Shown one piece after another: positions 1 through 8,457 of a stretch of DNA of 64,000 bases (position 1 is the first letter of the stretch; each line of letters begins with the position of its first letter). Source of the DNA: JBHELT01 sp046262935. Its GTDB lineage: Bacteria; Actinomycetota; CADDZG01; JAHWKV01. The DNA lies in contig JBHELT010000074.1 in the NCBI GenBank assembly GCA_046262935.1, positions 1 through 64,000 of the forward strand, given 5' to 3'. The translations under genes and the position numbers were made by a program. Under the pieces are notes generated by a model. It searched no databases. It saw nothing but the letters and a program-made list of their open reading frames with translations, and was not told where the DNA came from.

Positions 1-141
1 TCAATCACAGAAGGCTTCATGGTGAGATCGGAGACATCCCACCCGTGGAACTCGAGAGGAGCTATTACGATGCATTGACCGAGGTTGTGGAGTTAGTGTG
101 AATCCAATTCAGATTCCCTCTACGCAACCCGGTGCGGTTCA
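1..141 (+). mobile_element. Right end of an IS3-family insertion sequence (partial)
   Basis: The window opens inside an IS3-family element. The last codons of its transposase end at 101. About 40 bp later comes a stretch ending in CCCGGTGCGGTTCA (to about 141), which resembles the right terminal inverted repeat usual for this family, where the tip follows shortly after the orfB stop. The left end is outside the window, so completeness and the target duplication cannot be judged. Its position just before hsdR fits an accessory region. The exact tip is inferred. Confidence 0.6.
3..101 (+). CDS. IS3-family transposase OrfB, C-terminal end (partial)
   Basis: Frame 3 from the window edge reads NHRRLHGEIGDIPPVELE, followed by a YY motif, and stops at TGA 99-101. 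The NxRRLH...G..PP.E..YY pattern is the usual C-terminus of IS3-family DDE integrases, just after the catalytic glutamate helix. Only about 32 residues are inside the window, so it is not known whether the gene is intact. It would catalyse transposition of the element together with an OrfA partner. Confidence 0.75.
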   Translation, partial: NHRRLHGEIGDIPPVELERSYYDALTEVVELV

Positions 142-315
142 CAACGGGTCATCGTATCGCTTGAAGCTCGACATCAACTTTCCGACCCGGCATGACTCAG
201 CCCTAAACCGTCCTGTTATGCCAGCCGTATCAGGGTCGCGTGCCCTTCAATTCGCGCTCAAGAACTCAAATCTCTTGAGGGCTCGTGTTCGGCGGATCCA
301 CAAGCCAAACAGAGA

Positions 316-321
316 TAACCT
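316..321 (+). promoter_or_regulatory. Predicted -10 box of a leaderless hsdR transcript
   Basis: TAACCT lies exactly 6 nt before the GTG start of hsdR (328), with no Shine-Dalgarno sequence between them. The same TAnnnT-N6-8-start geometry recurs at about ten other genes here. No clear -35 element is visible. Inference only. Confidence 0.4.
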
Positions 322-327
322 TGGACA

Positions 328-3153
328 GTGGCCCCCACGAAACCAGAAGCCAAGGCCCGTGAGGAAATCGACCGTCAGCTCCAAGCCTGCGGCTGGTCGA
401 TACAAGACCGCGCGACCGCCAATATGACCGCGCGTCTCGGCGTCGCGGTACGAGAGTTCCCTCTCAAGGGCGGACCGGTCGACTATCTTCTATATGTCGA
501 CGGCGCAGCGGCCGGGGCGGTTGAGGCTAAGCCCCAAGGGTTCACCCTCTCCGGGGTTGAGGTCCAGAACAAGAGATACAGCGAGGGGCTCCCCGATGCC
601 CTTCCCGCTTATCGTCGCCCCCTCCCCTTCTTATATGAATCAACCGGAGAAGAGACGTTCTTTACTAACCTCATGGATCCCGATCCCCGATCCCGAAGAT
701 TGTTCACGTTTCACCGACCCGAGACGATGAGGGAGTGGCTCGACGACGCTGGATACTCCGAAAGCGTAAGAAGCATCGGCTTGGTCGCCGAGCCACCGGC
801 CGTCTACGAGGCGGCCCCCACACTAAGGGCGAAGCTCCAGCACATCTCACCGCTCATCGAAGACAACCTCTGGCCACCACAGATCACCGCGATCAAGAAT
901 CTGGAGCAATCTCTCGCGGAAGACCGGCCTCGCGCCCTCATCCAAATGGCCACCGGATCAGGCAAGACCTTCACGGCTTGCAACTTCACCTACCGTCTCG
1001 TAAAGCACGCTAGGGCGAAGCGCGTGCTCTTCCTCGTAGACCGCGCCAACCTCGGGCGTCAGACTCGAAAGGAGTTCGAACAATTCGTCACTCCAGACGA
1101 CGGCCGAAAGTTCACCGAGCTTTACGTCCTTCAACATTTGCAGTCGAACGTCTTGGATCACACCGCCAAGGTCGTCGTCTCGACAATCCAACGGATCTAC
1201 TCGATGCTTCAGGGTGAAGAGGAACTACCCCCAGAAGCGGACGAAGCGTCGGTGTTCGAGTACGCGCCCCCGGGGGCAACTCAGCTTCCGGTCGCTTACA
1301 ACCCGAAGATCCCCATAGAAACCTTCGACGTGATCATCACCGACGAGTGCCATCGCTCCATCTATAATCTCTGGCGACAGGTGCTCGAATACTTCGACGG
1401 ATTCATCATCGGGCTCACTGCAACTCCTTCGAAACAGACCCTAGGCTTCTTCAACCAGAACCTCGTAATGGAATACGACCACGAGAAGGCCGTCGCCGAC
1501 GCGGTCAACGTCCCCTTCGATGTCTATGAGATCCGAACCGAGATTACTCAGAAAGGGGCAACTGTCGAGGCGGGACTTTTCATCGACAAACGCGATCGCC
1601 TCACCAGAGCTCGCCGCTGGGAGAGAGTCGATGAGGACTTCACCTATTCGCCCGAATACCTAGATCGTGCGGTCGTCGCCGAAGACCAGATCCGCACAGT
1701 CGTCGGAACTTTCCGCGACAAACTGTCGACAGAGATCTTTCCCGGCCGTACCGAGTTGCCGAAAACGCTCATCTTCGCCAAAGACGACTCCCACGCCGAA
1801 GACATCGTGCGCATCGTGCGCGAGGAGTTCGGACGGGGCAACGACTTCTGTCAGAAGATCACCTACAAGACGACCGGCGCAAAGACCGAGGACCTCATTG
1901 CCTCGTTCCGCAACTCCTTCAACCCGCGCATCGCCGTTACTGTCGACATGATCGCGACTGGCACCGACATCAAGCCGCTCGAGATCGTCTTCTTCATGCG
2001 CGGGGTCCGCAGCCGCACATTCTTCGAGCAGATGAAGGGCCGCGGCGTCCGAGTCATCAATTCCGACGACCTGCGCTCAGTGACCCCCGACGCTCATGCC
2101 AAGGACCACTTCGTGATCGTTGACGCGGTCGGCATCTGCAAAGAGGATCTCACCGACACGCGCCCGTTGGAGAAGAAGCCGACCGTCTCCTTCGAGAAAC
2201 TGCTGGAGCAGATCTCGTTCGGGAACCGCGACCTGGACATACTCTCGTCGCTCGCGGGACGACTGGCGCGGCTCGAACGTCATCTCGGCCCCGACGACCG
2301 CAAGCAACTTGAAGACGCTGCGGGCGGAGCGAAGATGAACGAGATTATCGGAACGATGATGCGGGCCCTCGACCCCGATGAGCACATCGGGGCGGCAAAG
2401 GCCGCAACTGGGCTCGACGAACCCCCACCTGAGGCCGTGCACGAGGCGGCCAAGTTGTTGATCGAGGAGGCCGCTGGCCCCATCGCCTCTAACCCCGTGT
2501 TTCGAAACAAACTCATCGAGGTCAGGCAGTCATTCGAGCAGACCATCGACGTCACGACAAAGGATGTCCTTTTGAAGGCAGGATACTCCGCAGAAGCAAC
2601 GGAGGCGGCGAAGAGCATCGTCACGTCATTCGAAGAGTTCATCGCCGAACACAAGGATGAGATCACCGCCCTTCAGATCCTCTACAGCCGGCCGTATCGA
2701 CAAGGGCTCACTTATGAGCAGATAAAGGAGCTGGCCGACGCCATCCAAAGGCCGCCACGGCAATGGACGCCGGACGTGTTGTGGCGCGCTTATGAGCAGC
2801 TCGATAAATCGAAGGTGCGCGGTTCCGGGCGAAGAGTGCTCACCGACCTCGTGTCGTTGATCCGATTTGCGGTTCACTCAGATGACGAACTCGTTCCGTT
2901 CCCGGATCGCGTCGCCGAAAAGTTCGAGAACTGGATCGCGCAGCAAGAAAACCTCGGTAAGACATTCATCGACGAGCAGCGGCGCTGGCTGGAGATGATG
3001 CGCGATCAGATCGCTACGAGCCTTGCGATCGACGTGGACGACTTCGAGTACACGCCCTTCAATCAGCACGGAGGCCTGGGCAAGGCAGTGCAACTATTTG
3101 GCGACGACCTCCCTAAACTCATCGAAGAACTGAACGAGGCGCTCCCAGGATGA
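328..3153 (+). CDS. hsdR: Type I restriction enzyme, R subunit (HsdR)
   Basis: ATP-dependent translocase and endonuclease subunit of a type I restriction-modification complex (941 aa, GTG start). The N-terminus carries a PD-(D/E)xK-like nuclease signature: VDYLL followed by GAVEAKP near residues 52-70. The helicase motor follows: Walker A ATGSGKT at about 208-214, a DECH box (ITDECHRS) near residue 340, GLTATP motif III, and a late GRGVR motif VI. The C-terminus looks like the EcoEI-type R-subunit C domain. HsdR cleaves unmodified DNA after translocation and needs HsdM and HsdS. The stop overlaps the hsdS start by 4 bp (ATGA), so they are translationally coupled. The cognate hsdM lies 5.3 kb further on, behind four unrelated genes. 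All main motifs look intact. Confidence 0.95.
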   Translation: MAPTKPEAKAREEIDRQLQACGWSIQDRATANMTARLGVAVREFPLKGGPVDYLLYVDGAAAGAVEAKPQGFTLSGVEVQNKRYSEGLPDALPAYRRPLPFLYESTGEETFFTNLMDPDPRSRRLFTFHRPETMREWLDDAGYSESVRSIGLVAEPPAVYEAAPTLRAKLQHISPLIEDNLWPPQITAIKNLEQSLAEDRPRALIQMATGSGKTFTACNFTYRLVKHARAKRVLFLVDRANLGRQTRKEFEQFVTPDDGRKFTELYVLQHLQSNVLDHTAKVVVSTIQRIYSMLQGEEELPPEADEASVFEYAPPGATQLPVAYNPKIPIETFDVIITDECHRSIYNLWRQVLEYFDGFIIGLTATPSKQTLGFFNQNLVMEYDHEKAVADAVNVPFDVYEIRTEITQKGATVEAGLFIDKRDRLTRARRWERVDEDFTYSPEYLDRAVVAEDQIRTVVGTFRDKLSTEIFPGRTELPKTLIFAKDDSHAEDIVRIVREEFGRGNDFCQKITYKTTGAKTEDLIASFRNSFNPRIAVTVDMIATGTDIKPLEIVFFMRGVRSRTFFEQMKGRGVRVINSDDLRSVTPDAHAKDHFVIVDAVGICKEDLTDTRPLEKKPTVSFEKLLEQISFGNRDLDILSSLAGRLARLERHLGPDDRKQLEDAAGGAKMNEIIGTMMRALDPDEHIGAAKAATGLDEPPPEAVHEAAKLLIEEAAGPIASNPVFRNKLIEVRQSFEQTIDVTTKDVLLKAGYSAEATEAAKSIVTSFEEFIAEHKDEITALQILYSRPYRQGLTYEQIKELADAIQRPPRQWTPDVLWRAYEQLDKSKVRGSGRRVLTDLVSLIRFAVHSDDELVPFPDRVAEKFENWIAQQENLGKTFIDEQRRWLEMMRDQIATSLAIDVDDFEYTPFNQHGGLGKAVQLFGDDLPKLIEELNEALPG

Positions 3154-4421
3154 CTCTTAACATTCACCCTGACGAGATAGTTGCCCAGTCCGACTCGCGA
3201 CTACTTGCCATCGCACCCCATTGGTCTCGCATCCGTTTGTCCGAGATCGCAGAAGTTCAGAACGGGTATGCCTTTAGGTCTTCTCAGTTCTCAAAGGATC
3301 GCGGAATACCCCTCATTCGCATTCGCGACGTTGGCAAGGATGAAACCGATATCAACTTCTTCGGCGACTACGATGAACGTTACATTGTTGACCCGGGCGA
3401 CATCGTTGTGGGGATGGACGGCGACTTCCGCGCAGCCAGGTGGAAAGGCCCGCGAGCGCTACTCAACCAGCGGGTCTGCAGGATTCTGCCGCGCGATCCT
3501 GACAGATATGACGAAAACTTCATGCTCTACGCGCTCCCTGGTTACCTTGCGGCGATTCATGAGTACACATCGTCAGTCACCGTGAAGCACTTGTCTTCCA
3601 GAACAATTGAGGAGATTCCGCTGCCATGCGCGCCGCGCCCGGAACAGGAGGCGATCGTCGGGGAGATCGAGAAGCAGTTCACTCGCCTCGACGCCGCCGT
3701 CGCCTCCCTCCGCCGTGTCCGCGCCAACCTCAAACGCTACCGTCTTGCGGTTACGAGGGCAGCTGTTCAAGGCCCATCGAAAACCGCTGACGAAACCAAG
3801 TGGACGCACACCACCGTTGAGAAAATAGGCGACTCCGAGGAACAGGTTGTCCTCACCGGGCCATTCGGCACCGCCCTCGGTCGATCGGACTTCCTACCTG
3901 AAGGGATTCCGGTGTTAACGATCGGATGCCTTACCGATCAAGGAATCGATCTCGCCAAGGCAAAGTTCGTGTCAACCCGAAAGGCCAAGGCCTTGGAACG
4001 TTATTCCCTTCGCCAGGGTGATTTGCTGTTTTCGCGCATGGCCACGGTAGGAGTCGCCGGGCTCGTAACTGATAGGGAAGTGGGCGCGATTGCCAACTAT
4101 CACCTCATGCGTCTGCGGCTAAACTCAAACGAAGTCGTCTCTGCATACTTCGTCCATTACGTAAGAGGATCGCCAATCGTGCGAAATTATCTACGTGAGG
4201 TGAACCATGGGGCGACTCGTGACGGCATTAACTCCAAACAGCTACTCTCATTACCGGTTTTGCTGCCTCCAATTGAAGAGCAGGGCGAGATCGTAAAAGA
4301 ACTAGATCGACGTCTCTCCATCATTAATGAGTTAGAGAGGGAAGTAGAGGCAGGCCTCAAGCGTGCCGCGCGGTTCCGACAATCGGTGCTGAGCGCAGCC
4401 TTTACCGGGGGACTAGTTTGA
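3150..4421 (+). CDS. hsdS: Type I restriction-modification specificity subunit (HsdS)
   Basis: DNA-recognition subunit (423 aa) that sets target specificity for both HsdM and HsdR. It has the usual tandem architecture: target-recognition domain 1, a conserved helical region with PEQEAIVGEIEKQF, target-recognition domain 2, and a second helical region with LPPIEEQGEIVKELDRRL. The two helical segments repeat each other, as expected for the half-subunit duplication of HsdS, and each would form the coiled-coil spacer. The ATG overlaps the hsdR stop by 4 bp. The end overlaps the next gene by one base (TGATG), so the SIR2-like gene is part of the same transcript. No truncation is seen. Confidence 0.95.
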   Translation: MTLNIHPDEIVAQSDSRLLAIAPHWSRIRLSEIAEVQNGYAFRSSQFSKDRGIPLIRIRDVGKDETDINFFGDYDERYIVDPGDIVVGMDGDFRAARWKGPRALLNQRVCRILPRDPDRYDENFMLYALPGYLAAIHEYTSSVTVKHLSSRTIEEIPLPCAPRPEQEAIVGEIEKQFTRLDAAVASLRRVRANLKRYRLAVTRAAVQGPSKTADETKWTHTTVEKIGDSEEQVVLTGPFGTALGRSDFLPEGIPVLTIGCLTDQGIDLAKAKFVSTRKAKALERYSLRQGDLLFSRMATVGVAGLVTDREVGAIANYHLMRLRLNSNEVVSAYFVHYVRGSPIVRNYLREVNHGATRDGINSKQLLSLPVLLPPIEEQGEIVKELDRRLSIINELEREVEAGLKRAARFRQSVLSAAFTGGLV

Positions 4422-5599
4422 TGCCAGACCGCGTCACTGCGGTGCTACTTGGGGCTGGCGCTTCGAAAGAAGCCGGTGTACCACTTACTTCGGAGATGAC
4501 CCGGCTTGTCGTCGAGGGAATCCAAGAAGATTCTTTTGCGAGATGGGACAAGACTGCCGCTGTTCTGAACTTCGTCTGCGGGACGATCATCGGTTACGAC
4601 AGCTCGCAGGGAGGTAATCCATTCGAGGGTGTCGATATTGAGCGGCTCTTCTCGGCAGTTCAACTCTTGGCTGACCGTCGCGAACTCGAAGTAACTCCCT
4701 TCGTTTCCGCCTGGCATCCGAGCGTGGAAGCTGTTGACCGCCATCCTTGGCCATCCTTCTTCGAGAAGAACTTTCAGGAGGCAGTACTGGGGAAGTTCGG
4801 TAACAAAGCCGAGAATCTCATCCGCGAGGCAATCCGTGCAGAAACCGGGGTTGGTGATGGGACCGTCTATCGTCACCTCCTCTCCCAAATGACGATGGCA
4901 TTACGAAAATTGGTCTATATCGGAGAACCAGCGCTCACGGACTACTTACTCCCGCTTTTCGACTTGAGCGATCTTCAGGGCAGACTCGTAGTTGGAACGC
5001 TCAATTACGACTTAGCCATGGAGACCTGTGCCGGGCGCAATGACAAGAAGCTGGAAACGGGGATGGGACACTGGGCACGGTCGCGTAGTTGGGCCGTCCC
5101 AACAGAGGGAGTGTTCCTTCTGAAGCTCCACGGGTCAATCGACTGGTGCATGGAACAGCATCATGCCGGAGAGGGAAAGCTTTCCCAACTGGACATCGCC
5201 CTGGCAGAAGATCCGCAAAACGACCAACGCGAACCCGCGATCGTCTTCGGCCAACGAGGCAAGCTTCGGGCACAAGGTCCATTCCTCGAACTTCTGGCAC
5301 ACTTCGCAGTCGAGTTGGAGAAGGCGAACCGCTTAGTAGTTATCGGGTACTCGTTTCGGGACGATCACATCAACGAACAGATCCGACGCTGGATGAATGC
5401 CGACATGTCGAGACACCTCATCGTGGTTGACCCACACTTCCCGGACGGCTCCGGCTTCGGCTCTCACGAGGACTTTCGTCATCAGATGCTTTGGGGCCTC
5501 AATCCTTCTGACCTTCCAGGAAAGCCTCCGGCGTTTGATGCAAGGCTTACTGTCATACGAGAAAGTACATCCGCCGGCCTGGAGAAATCCCTTGCCTGA
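4421..5599 (+). CDS. SIR2-like domain protein, predicted defence NADase
   Basis: A 392-aa protein with the features of defence-associated SIR2 proteins. The N-terminal nucleotide-binding loop reads VLLGAGASKEAGVP (GAGAS at 11-15). NYD near N195 and KLHGS with H237 match the catalytic Asn and His of SIR2 NAD+ hydrolases. VVIGYSFRDDHIN follows in the C-terminal half, as is common in this group. In Thoeris, DSR and SIR2-HerA systems such domains deplete NAD+ on phage infection; that role here is inference from family and context. ATG 4421 overlaps the hsdS stop (TGATG), which decides the start over TTG 4418. No transmembrane segment or extra sensor domain is obvious, so sensing may depend on the next gene or on the restriction complex. 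Confidence 0.8.
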   Translation: MPDRVTAVLLGAGASKEAGVPLTSEMTRLVVEGIQEDSFARWDKTAAVLNFVCGTIIGYDSSQGGNPFEGVDIERLFSAVQLLADRRELEVTPFVSAWHPSVEAVDRHPWPSFFEKNFQEAVLGKFGNKAENLIREAIRAETGVGDGTVYRHLLSQMTMALRKLVYIGEPALTDYLLPLFDLSDLQGRLVVGTLNYDLAMETCAGRNDKKLETGMGHWARSRSWAVPTEGVFLLKLHGSIDWCMEQHHAGEGKLSQLDIALAEDPQNDQREPAIVFGQRGKLRAQGPFLELLAHFAVELEKANRLVVIGYSFRDDHINEQIRRWMNADMSRHLIVVDPHFPDGSGFGSHEDFRHQMLWGLNPSDLPGKPPAFDARLTVIRESTSAGLEKSLA

Positions 5600-6806
5600 C
5601 AGAACATCTATCTTGATCAACTACGTCCCGGGAGCAGTACCCCGTGGCGACCAGCACAAGTTCGTTCCATGCTTCAAAGTCATACGCGCCCCGAGCGAGG
5701 AGGTCACGGTTTGGGTGAACTTATCCGGAACAGGGGCTGCAATGATCGTTAGCCGTATCGGCGATACTCTCGAAACTGAGACCGCGATTGAGCACGCTCT
5801 TCTCAGGTACGGCGTCGCCAGAATTGAGCGCGAATTGCATAGCTCGCAGGGGGCGGACGTTTTCTTCGCCGAAGGGACCCACGACTGGACTATTTTATCC
5901 GACGATATTCATGAGTTGACGGTGCTGATGTCCGGGAAAGAATGCGTGTACCAGCTGAAGGACGGACGCGACCTGCTCTGCTCGGCGGCGGCGGCAAATG
6001 ACCAAACCGTGATGGGAGCAGTCGGCCGTCGTGCGGTCGCGCCGACCTCCCGGACACTCTGCCAGGATTGCAACCTTCCCAATACGGATAGCATTTGTTC
6101 GCACCTGATACACCCCGAAGTACACGGCCTAACCGGCGACGGAAAGATACTCAAACGTCATGCCGTTGCAATGTGTGACCTGGGTAGAGACGAGGTCAGC
6201 AATGTGTCCGGCTGCCGCGCCGGTGGCCACACATGCTGGCAATTCTTGATCGAAGCCCGGCCGCTGCCAAAAACATCCTTGACGCCGTCGATGAGCCTAC
6301 CCGAGGCGCTGGACTTCCTAAACGCGGAGTGGCGACTTGCTTTCGGTAAGGACACATCGCTTCTGCGCCTTAAGACCGCGGCCGAGCCTGCAGGAATCGC
6401 CTTACCGTGCGCAACGAAAGAGGAATTCGAGTCAAGGATGAGTGACCTCGCCGACATCCTGGACAACTTTGAAATCGCGGATGACTTGCTCCCTGCGAAC
6501 GACATGGCTATCAAGAAAGGAAGCCTGAATCGGATGGAAACGGCTCTGACGGCCCGGCAAGCGCCCGCAAGTATCGAAGCGATGGCGGCAGCAATCACAA
6601 CGCTGAGAAGGATCAAGCGCGTTTACGTCACGCTACACCACAGCGGAGCTGCATCAGAACTGATGCCTTTACTCGCAACCCTTGGGCTTGCCAACGTCAC
6701 CGGCGACTGGTCTCTTCTCTGGGATGGCGTTCGCGCTGTGTCCGTAACTGCACTTCTCGAAGTCCGAGACCACGTTCGCAAGATTGGGACCGTGGGCCGG
6801 GAATGA
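5592..6806 (+). CDS. Unknown protein with a Cys/His-rich centre, coupled to the SIR2 gene
   Basis: I do not recognise this family. The reading frame is open from 5397, but TTG 5592 is chosen because it overlaps the SIR2 stop by 8 bp, giving about 404 aa. An N-terminal part of about 120 residues is followed by a Cys/His cluster that looks zinc-binding: LCQDCNLPNTDSICSHLIHP (C-x2-C, C-x-H, H), then CDL, GCRAGGHTC. The C-terminal half is mostly helical, with a stretch rich in Ala and Leu near the end. Close coupling to the SIR2-like gene suggests the two proteins act together, for example as sensor and effector; this is inference. Translation could also start at TTG 5613. No transmembrane segments are evident. 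Confidence 0.6.
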   Translation: MPDRTSILINYVPGAVPRGDQHKFVPCFKVIRAPSEEVTVWVNLSGTGAAMIVSRIGDTLETETAIEHALLRYGVARIERELHSSQGADVFFAEGTHDWTILSDDIHELTVLMSGKECVYQLKDGRDLLCSAAAANDQTVMGAVGRRAVAPTSRTLCQDCNLPNTDSICSHLIHPEVHGLTGDGKILKRHAVAMCDLGRDEVSNVSGCRAGGHTCWQFLIEARPLPKTSLTPSMSLPEALDFLNAEWRLAFGKDTSLLRLKTAAEPAGIALPCATKEEFESRMSDLADILDNFEIADDLLPANDMAIKKGSLNRMETALTARQAPASIEAMAAAITTLRRIKRVYVTLHHSGAASELMPLLATLGLANVTGDWSLLWDGVRAVSVTALLEVRDHVRKIGTVGRE

Positions 6807-7072
6807 GTGTGAATAGGCATCCAGGCACTCAGGTCCAGCGTCTCGTCAGTACCACGCTGTGCCTGCGGCTAACGGACCGTCTTGCCTGGAGACACATTGG
6901 CAACGCAGGGACTTGAGCTTTGTACGCTCCCCATGGGCCGGGATGTCTACGCGGCTGATCCTGCTTCCCAGCTCTCAGGCGTCCCTCGAACGACGTTTAC
7001 TACTTTTCCTTCCGGCAAACTCTCGAATCCCGGACATCCGATAATGTCAGTGGTGCTGAGTACCCTCACACC
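6807..7072 (+). other. 266-bp non-coding gap with a predicted leaderless -10 box
   Basis: No convincing gene is seen between the Cys/His protein and the next CDS. At 7061-7066 TACCCT stands 6 nt before ATG 7073, matching the leaderless promoter pattern of the window. This implies that 7073-9923 (unknown, PIN, hsdM) forms its own transcript, separate from hsdR-hsdS-SIR2. Confidence 0.4.
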
Positions 7073-8038
7073 ATGGAGGTAGCTGTGGAAGTGGAGCCCG
7101 AGGTAGGGATCTTCCGGATAAAGATCGATGGCGAAGATATCCAGCCTGGAAAAGTATCTCTTCGGGATCTGAAGGACCTGATCGAGAAAATCCAGTCCGG
7201 AGTGGAACGCGTCGCCCGAGTGATGCTGGGTGATCCCGGATCCGCGCCGGGACCTCTTCCCAAGAACATCAAGGACGCGACCGAGCTTCTCCTTGTTGGA
7301 GTGGAGACAGGAAGCGCCGTGCTCTCAGTGGAGCTCGCCCCTCAAGCGGAGGAAAATGATTCGGCCCAGCTGTTCCAGTCACCATCCAATCTCGGCCTGC
7401 GGGCTGTCGATAGCTTCGTTCAAGGGCTTCATCAGCTTGAGACTCAGCCTTCCGCGGCAGTGCCCAACTCGTGGGACAACTCTGTGATGGAAGTAGCCGA
7501 GAGCCTCTTTCAACTAACCCAAGAACGGAATTTCTCGGTCACGCTCACTTCCCAGATTCCCCAGGGACAAGAGAAGTCCGCTCGCGTTTCGCCAGACAAC
7601 GTCGACCGATTTCAAATTCGACACGCGCCCATTCGCCGGCCGAGAACAGCTCGGGGCACTCTGATAATGGTCGACCTGGAAACCGGCCGAGTCGACGTTA
7701 AACCCGAAGGGGGAAGGCGCGTCCAATGTGTATTCCCCGAAGAGCTTCGGCCGGACGTCGAACGCTTGATCGGCCAGAGCGTGGAAGCCCGAGGCGAGGA
7801 AGAGTACGACGTCGCCTTAAATAAAGCCAGCAAACTCGAGATCAGCACGATGGGGCCCGCTGGCGAACAGGAACGGCTAGATGCCGACTTCTGGCGGAAT
7901 CCGTCCCTGGCTGAACTCGCGGAAACGCAAGGAATAGGGCCCATACGGTCTCTCGCAGACCTGCCAACAGCCGAGATCAGTGACGAGGACTTCGAAGTAC
8001 TTGCGGAGTCATTGAGAGCGTCTAGGAGTGACGGATAA
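7073..8038 (+). CDS. Unknown protein paired with a PIN nuclease (possible antitoxin-like partner)
   Basis: A 321-aa soluble protein of no family I recognise. The N-terminal third has a beta-rich start and a predicted helix around DLKDLIEKIQSGVERVARVM. A central region (about 195-250) contains GTLIMVDLETGRVDV and RRVQCVFPEEL, which looks like a small beta-barrel. The C-terminus is acidic (PTAEISDEDFEVLAESL). The start is ATG 7073, 6 nt after a TACCCT box. It stops within the first bases of the PIN reading frame and is evidently cotranscribed with it. By position it occupies the antitoxin slot upstream of a VapC-like toxin, but it is 3-4 times longer than usual VapB antitoxins and has no recognisable DNA-binding motif. 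Function is unassigned. Confidence 0.6.
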   Translation: MEVAVEVEPEVGIFRIKIDGEDIQPGKVSLRDLKDLIEKIQSGVERVARVMLGDPGSAPGPLPKNIKDATELLLVGVETGSAVLSVELAPQAEENDSAQLFQSPSNLGLRAVDSFVQGLHQLETQPSAAVPNSWDNSVMEVAESLFQLTQERNFSVTLTSQIPQGQEKSARVSPDNVDRFQIRHAPIRRPRTARGTLIMVDLETGRVDVKPEGGRRVQCVFPEELRPDVERLIGQSVEARGEEEYDVALNKASKLEISTMGPAGEQERLDADFWRNPSLAELAETQGIGPIRSLADLPTAEISDEDFEVLAESLRASRSDG

Positions 8039-8061
8039 ACGCCGCCGACGCACCATCGATC

Positions 8062-8457
8062 CTGGTTGACACACAAATCGTGTCCTACATTTTCGGTGAG
8101 CGGCCTGAAGCTGAGTCTTACGCTCCGCATCTCGAGGGACAGACCGCGGCTCTGTCCTTTCAGTCTCTCGCGGAGCTGTGGTTCTGGCCGATCAAACGCA
8201 AATGGGGTGATGTAAAGAAACGGCGGCTCGACGAACTGTTCGAACGCTTCGTCATTCTTAATCCCGACGAGCAGATGGTTCGAACCTGGGCAGAGCTGCG
8301 AGCGCAAGCAGAGGCCGTGGGCATGAGTAAGCAAATCGCAGATCTATGGATTGCAGCGACAGCCAAGAGGCATTCCTTGCCTCTGCTCACCAATGACCGA
8401 GGTTTTCTGACAGCTTTAGACATCGACGTGGTCGATGTCGGCACACCGAAAGAATGA
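8062..8457 (+). CDS. PIN-domain ribonuclease, VapC-like toxin
   Basis: PIN-domain nuclease (about 131 aa) that would cleave RNA using Mg2+. The acidic residues are visible in order: D in LVDTQIVSY, E in SLAELWFW, D in IADLWIAATA and D in TNDRGF. The only canonical start (GTG 8080) lies downstream of the first catalytic Asp, and the frame is closed at 8029-8031. I therefore place the start at CTG 8062, giving MVDTQIV, the usual VapC beginning; ATC 8059 is an alternative. The 3' end overlaps hsdM by 4 bp (ATGA). Its place between an unknown protein and a methyltransferase gene is unusual for a toxin and suggests that it belongs to the defence locus. Confidence 0.8.
   Translation: MVDTQIVSYIFGERPEAESYAPHLEGQTAALSFQSLAELWFWPIKRKWGDVKKRRLDELFERFVILNPDEQMVRTWAELRAQAEAVGMSKQIADLWIAATAKRHSLPLLTNDRGFLTALDIDVVDVGTPKE

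Noticed and set aside
98..427. 109-aa open frame between the IS end and hsdR
   Set aside because: It starts inside the transposase stop, covers the IS terminal repeat and runs into hsdR; no ribosome-binding site or recognisable domain.
8020..8060. Programmed -1 frameshift fusing the 321-aa protein to the PIN domain
   Set aside because: No slippery heptamer or downstream structure is visible at GACGGATAAAC.
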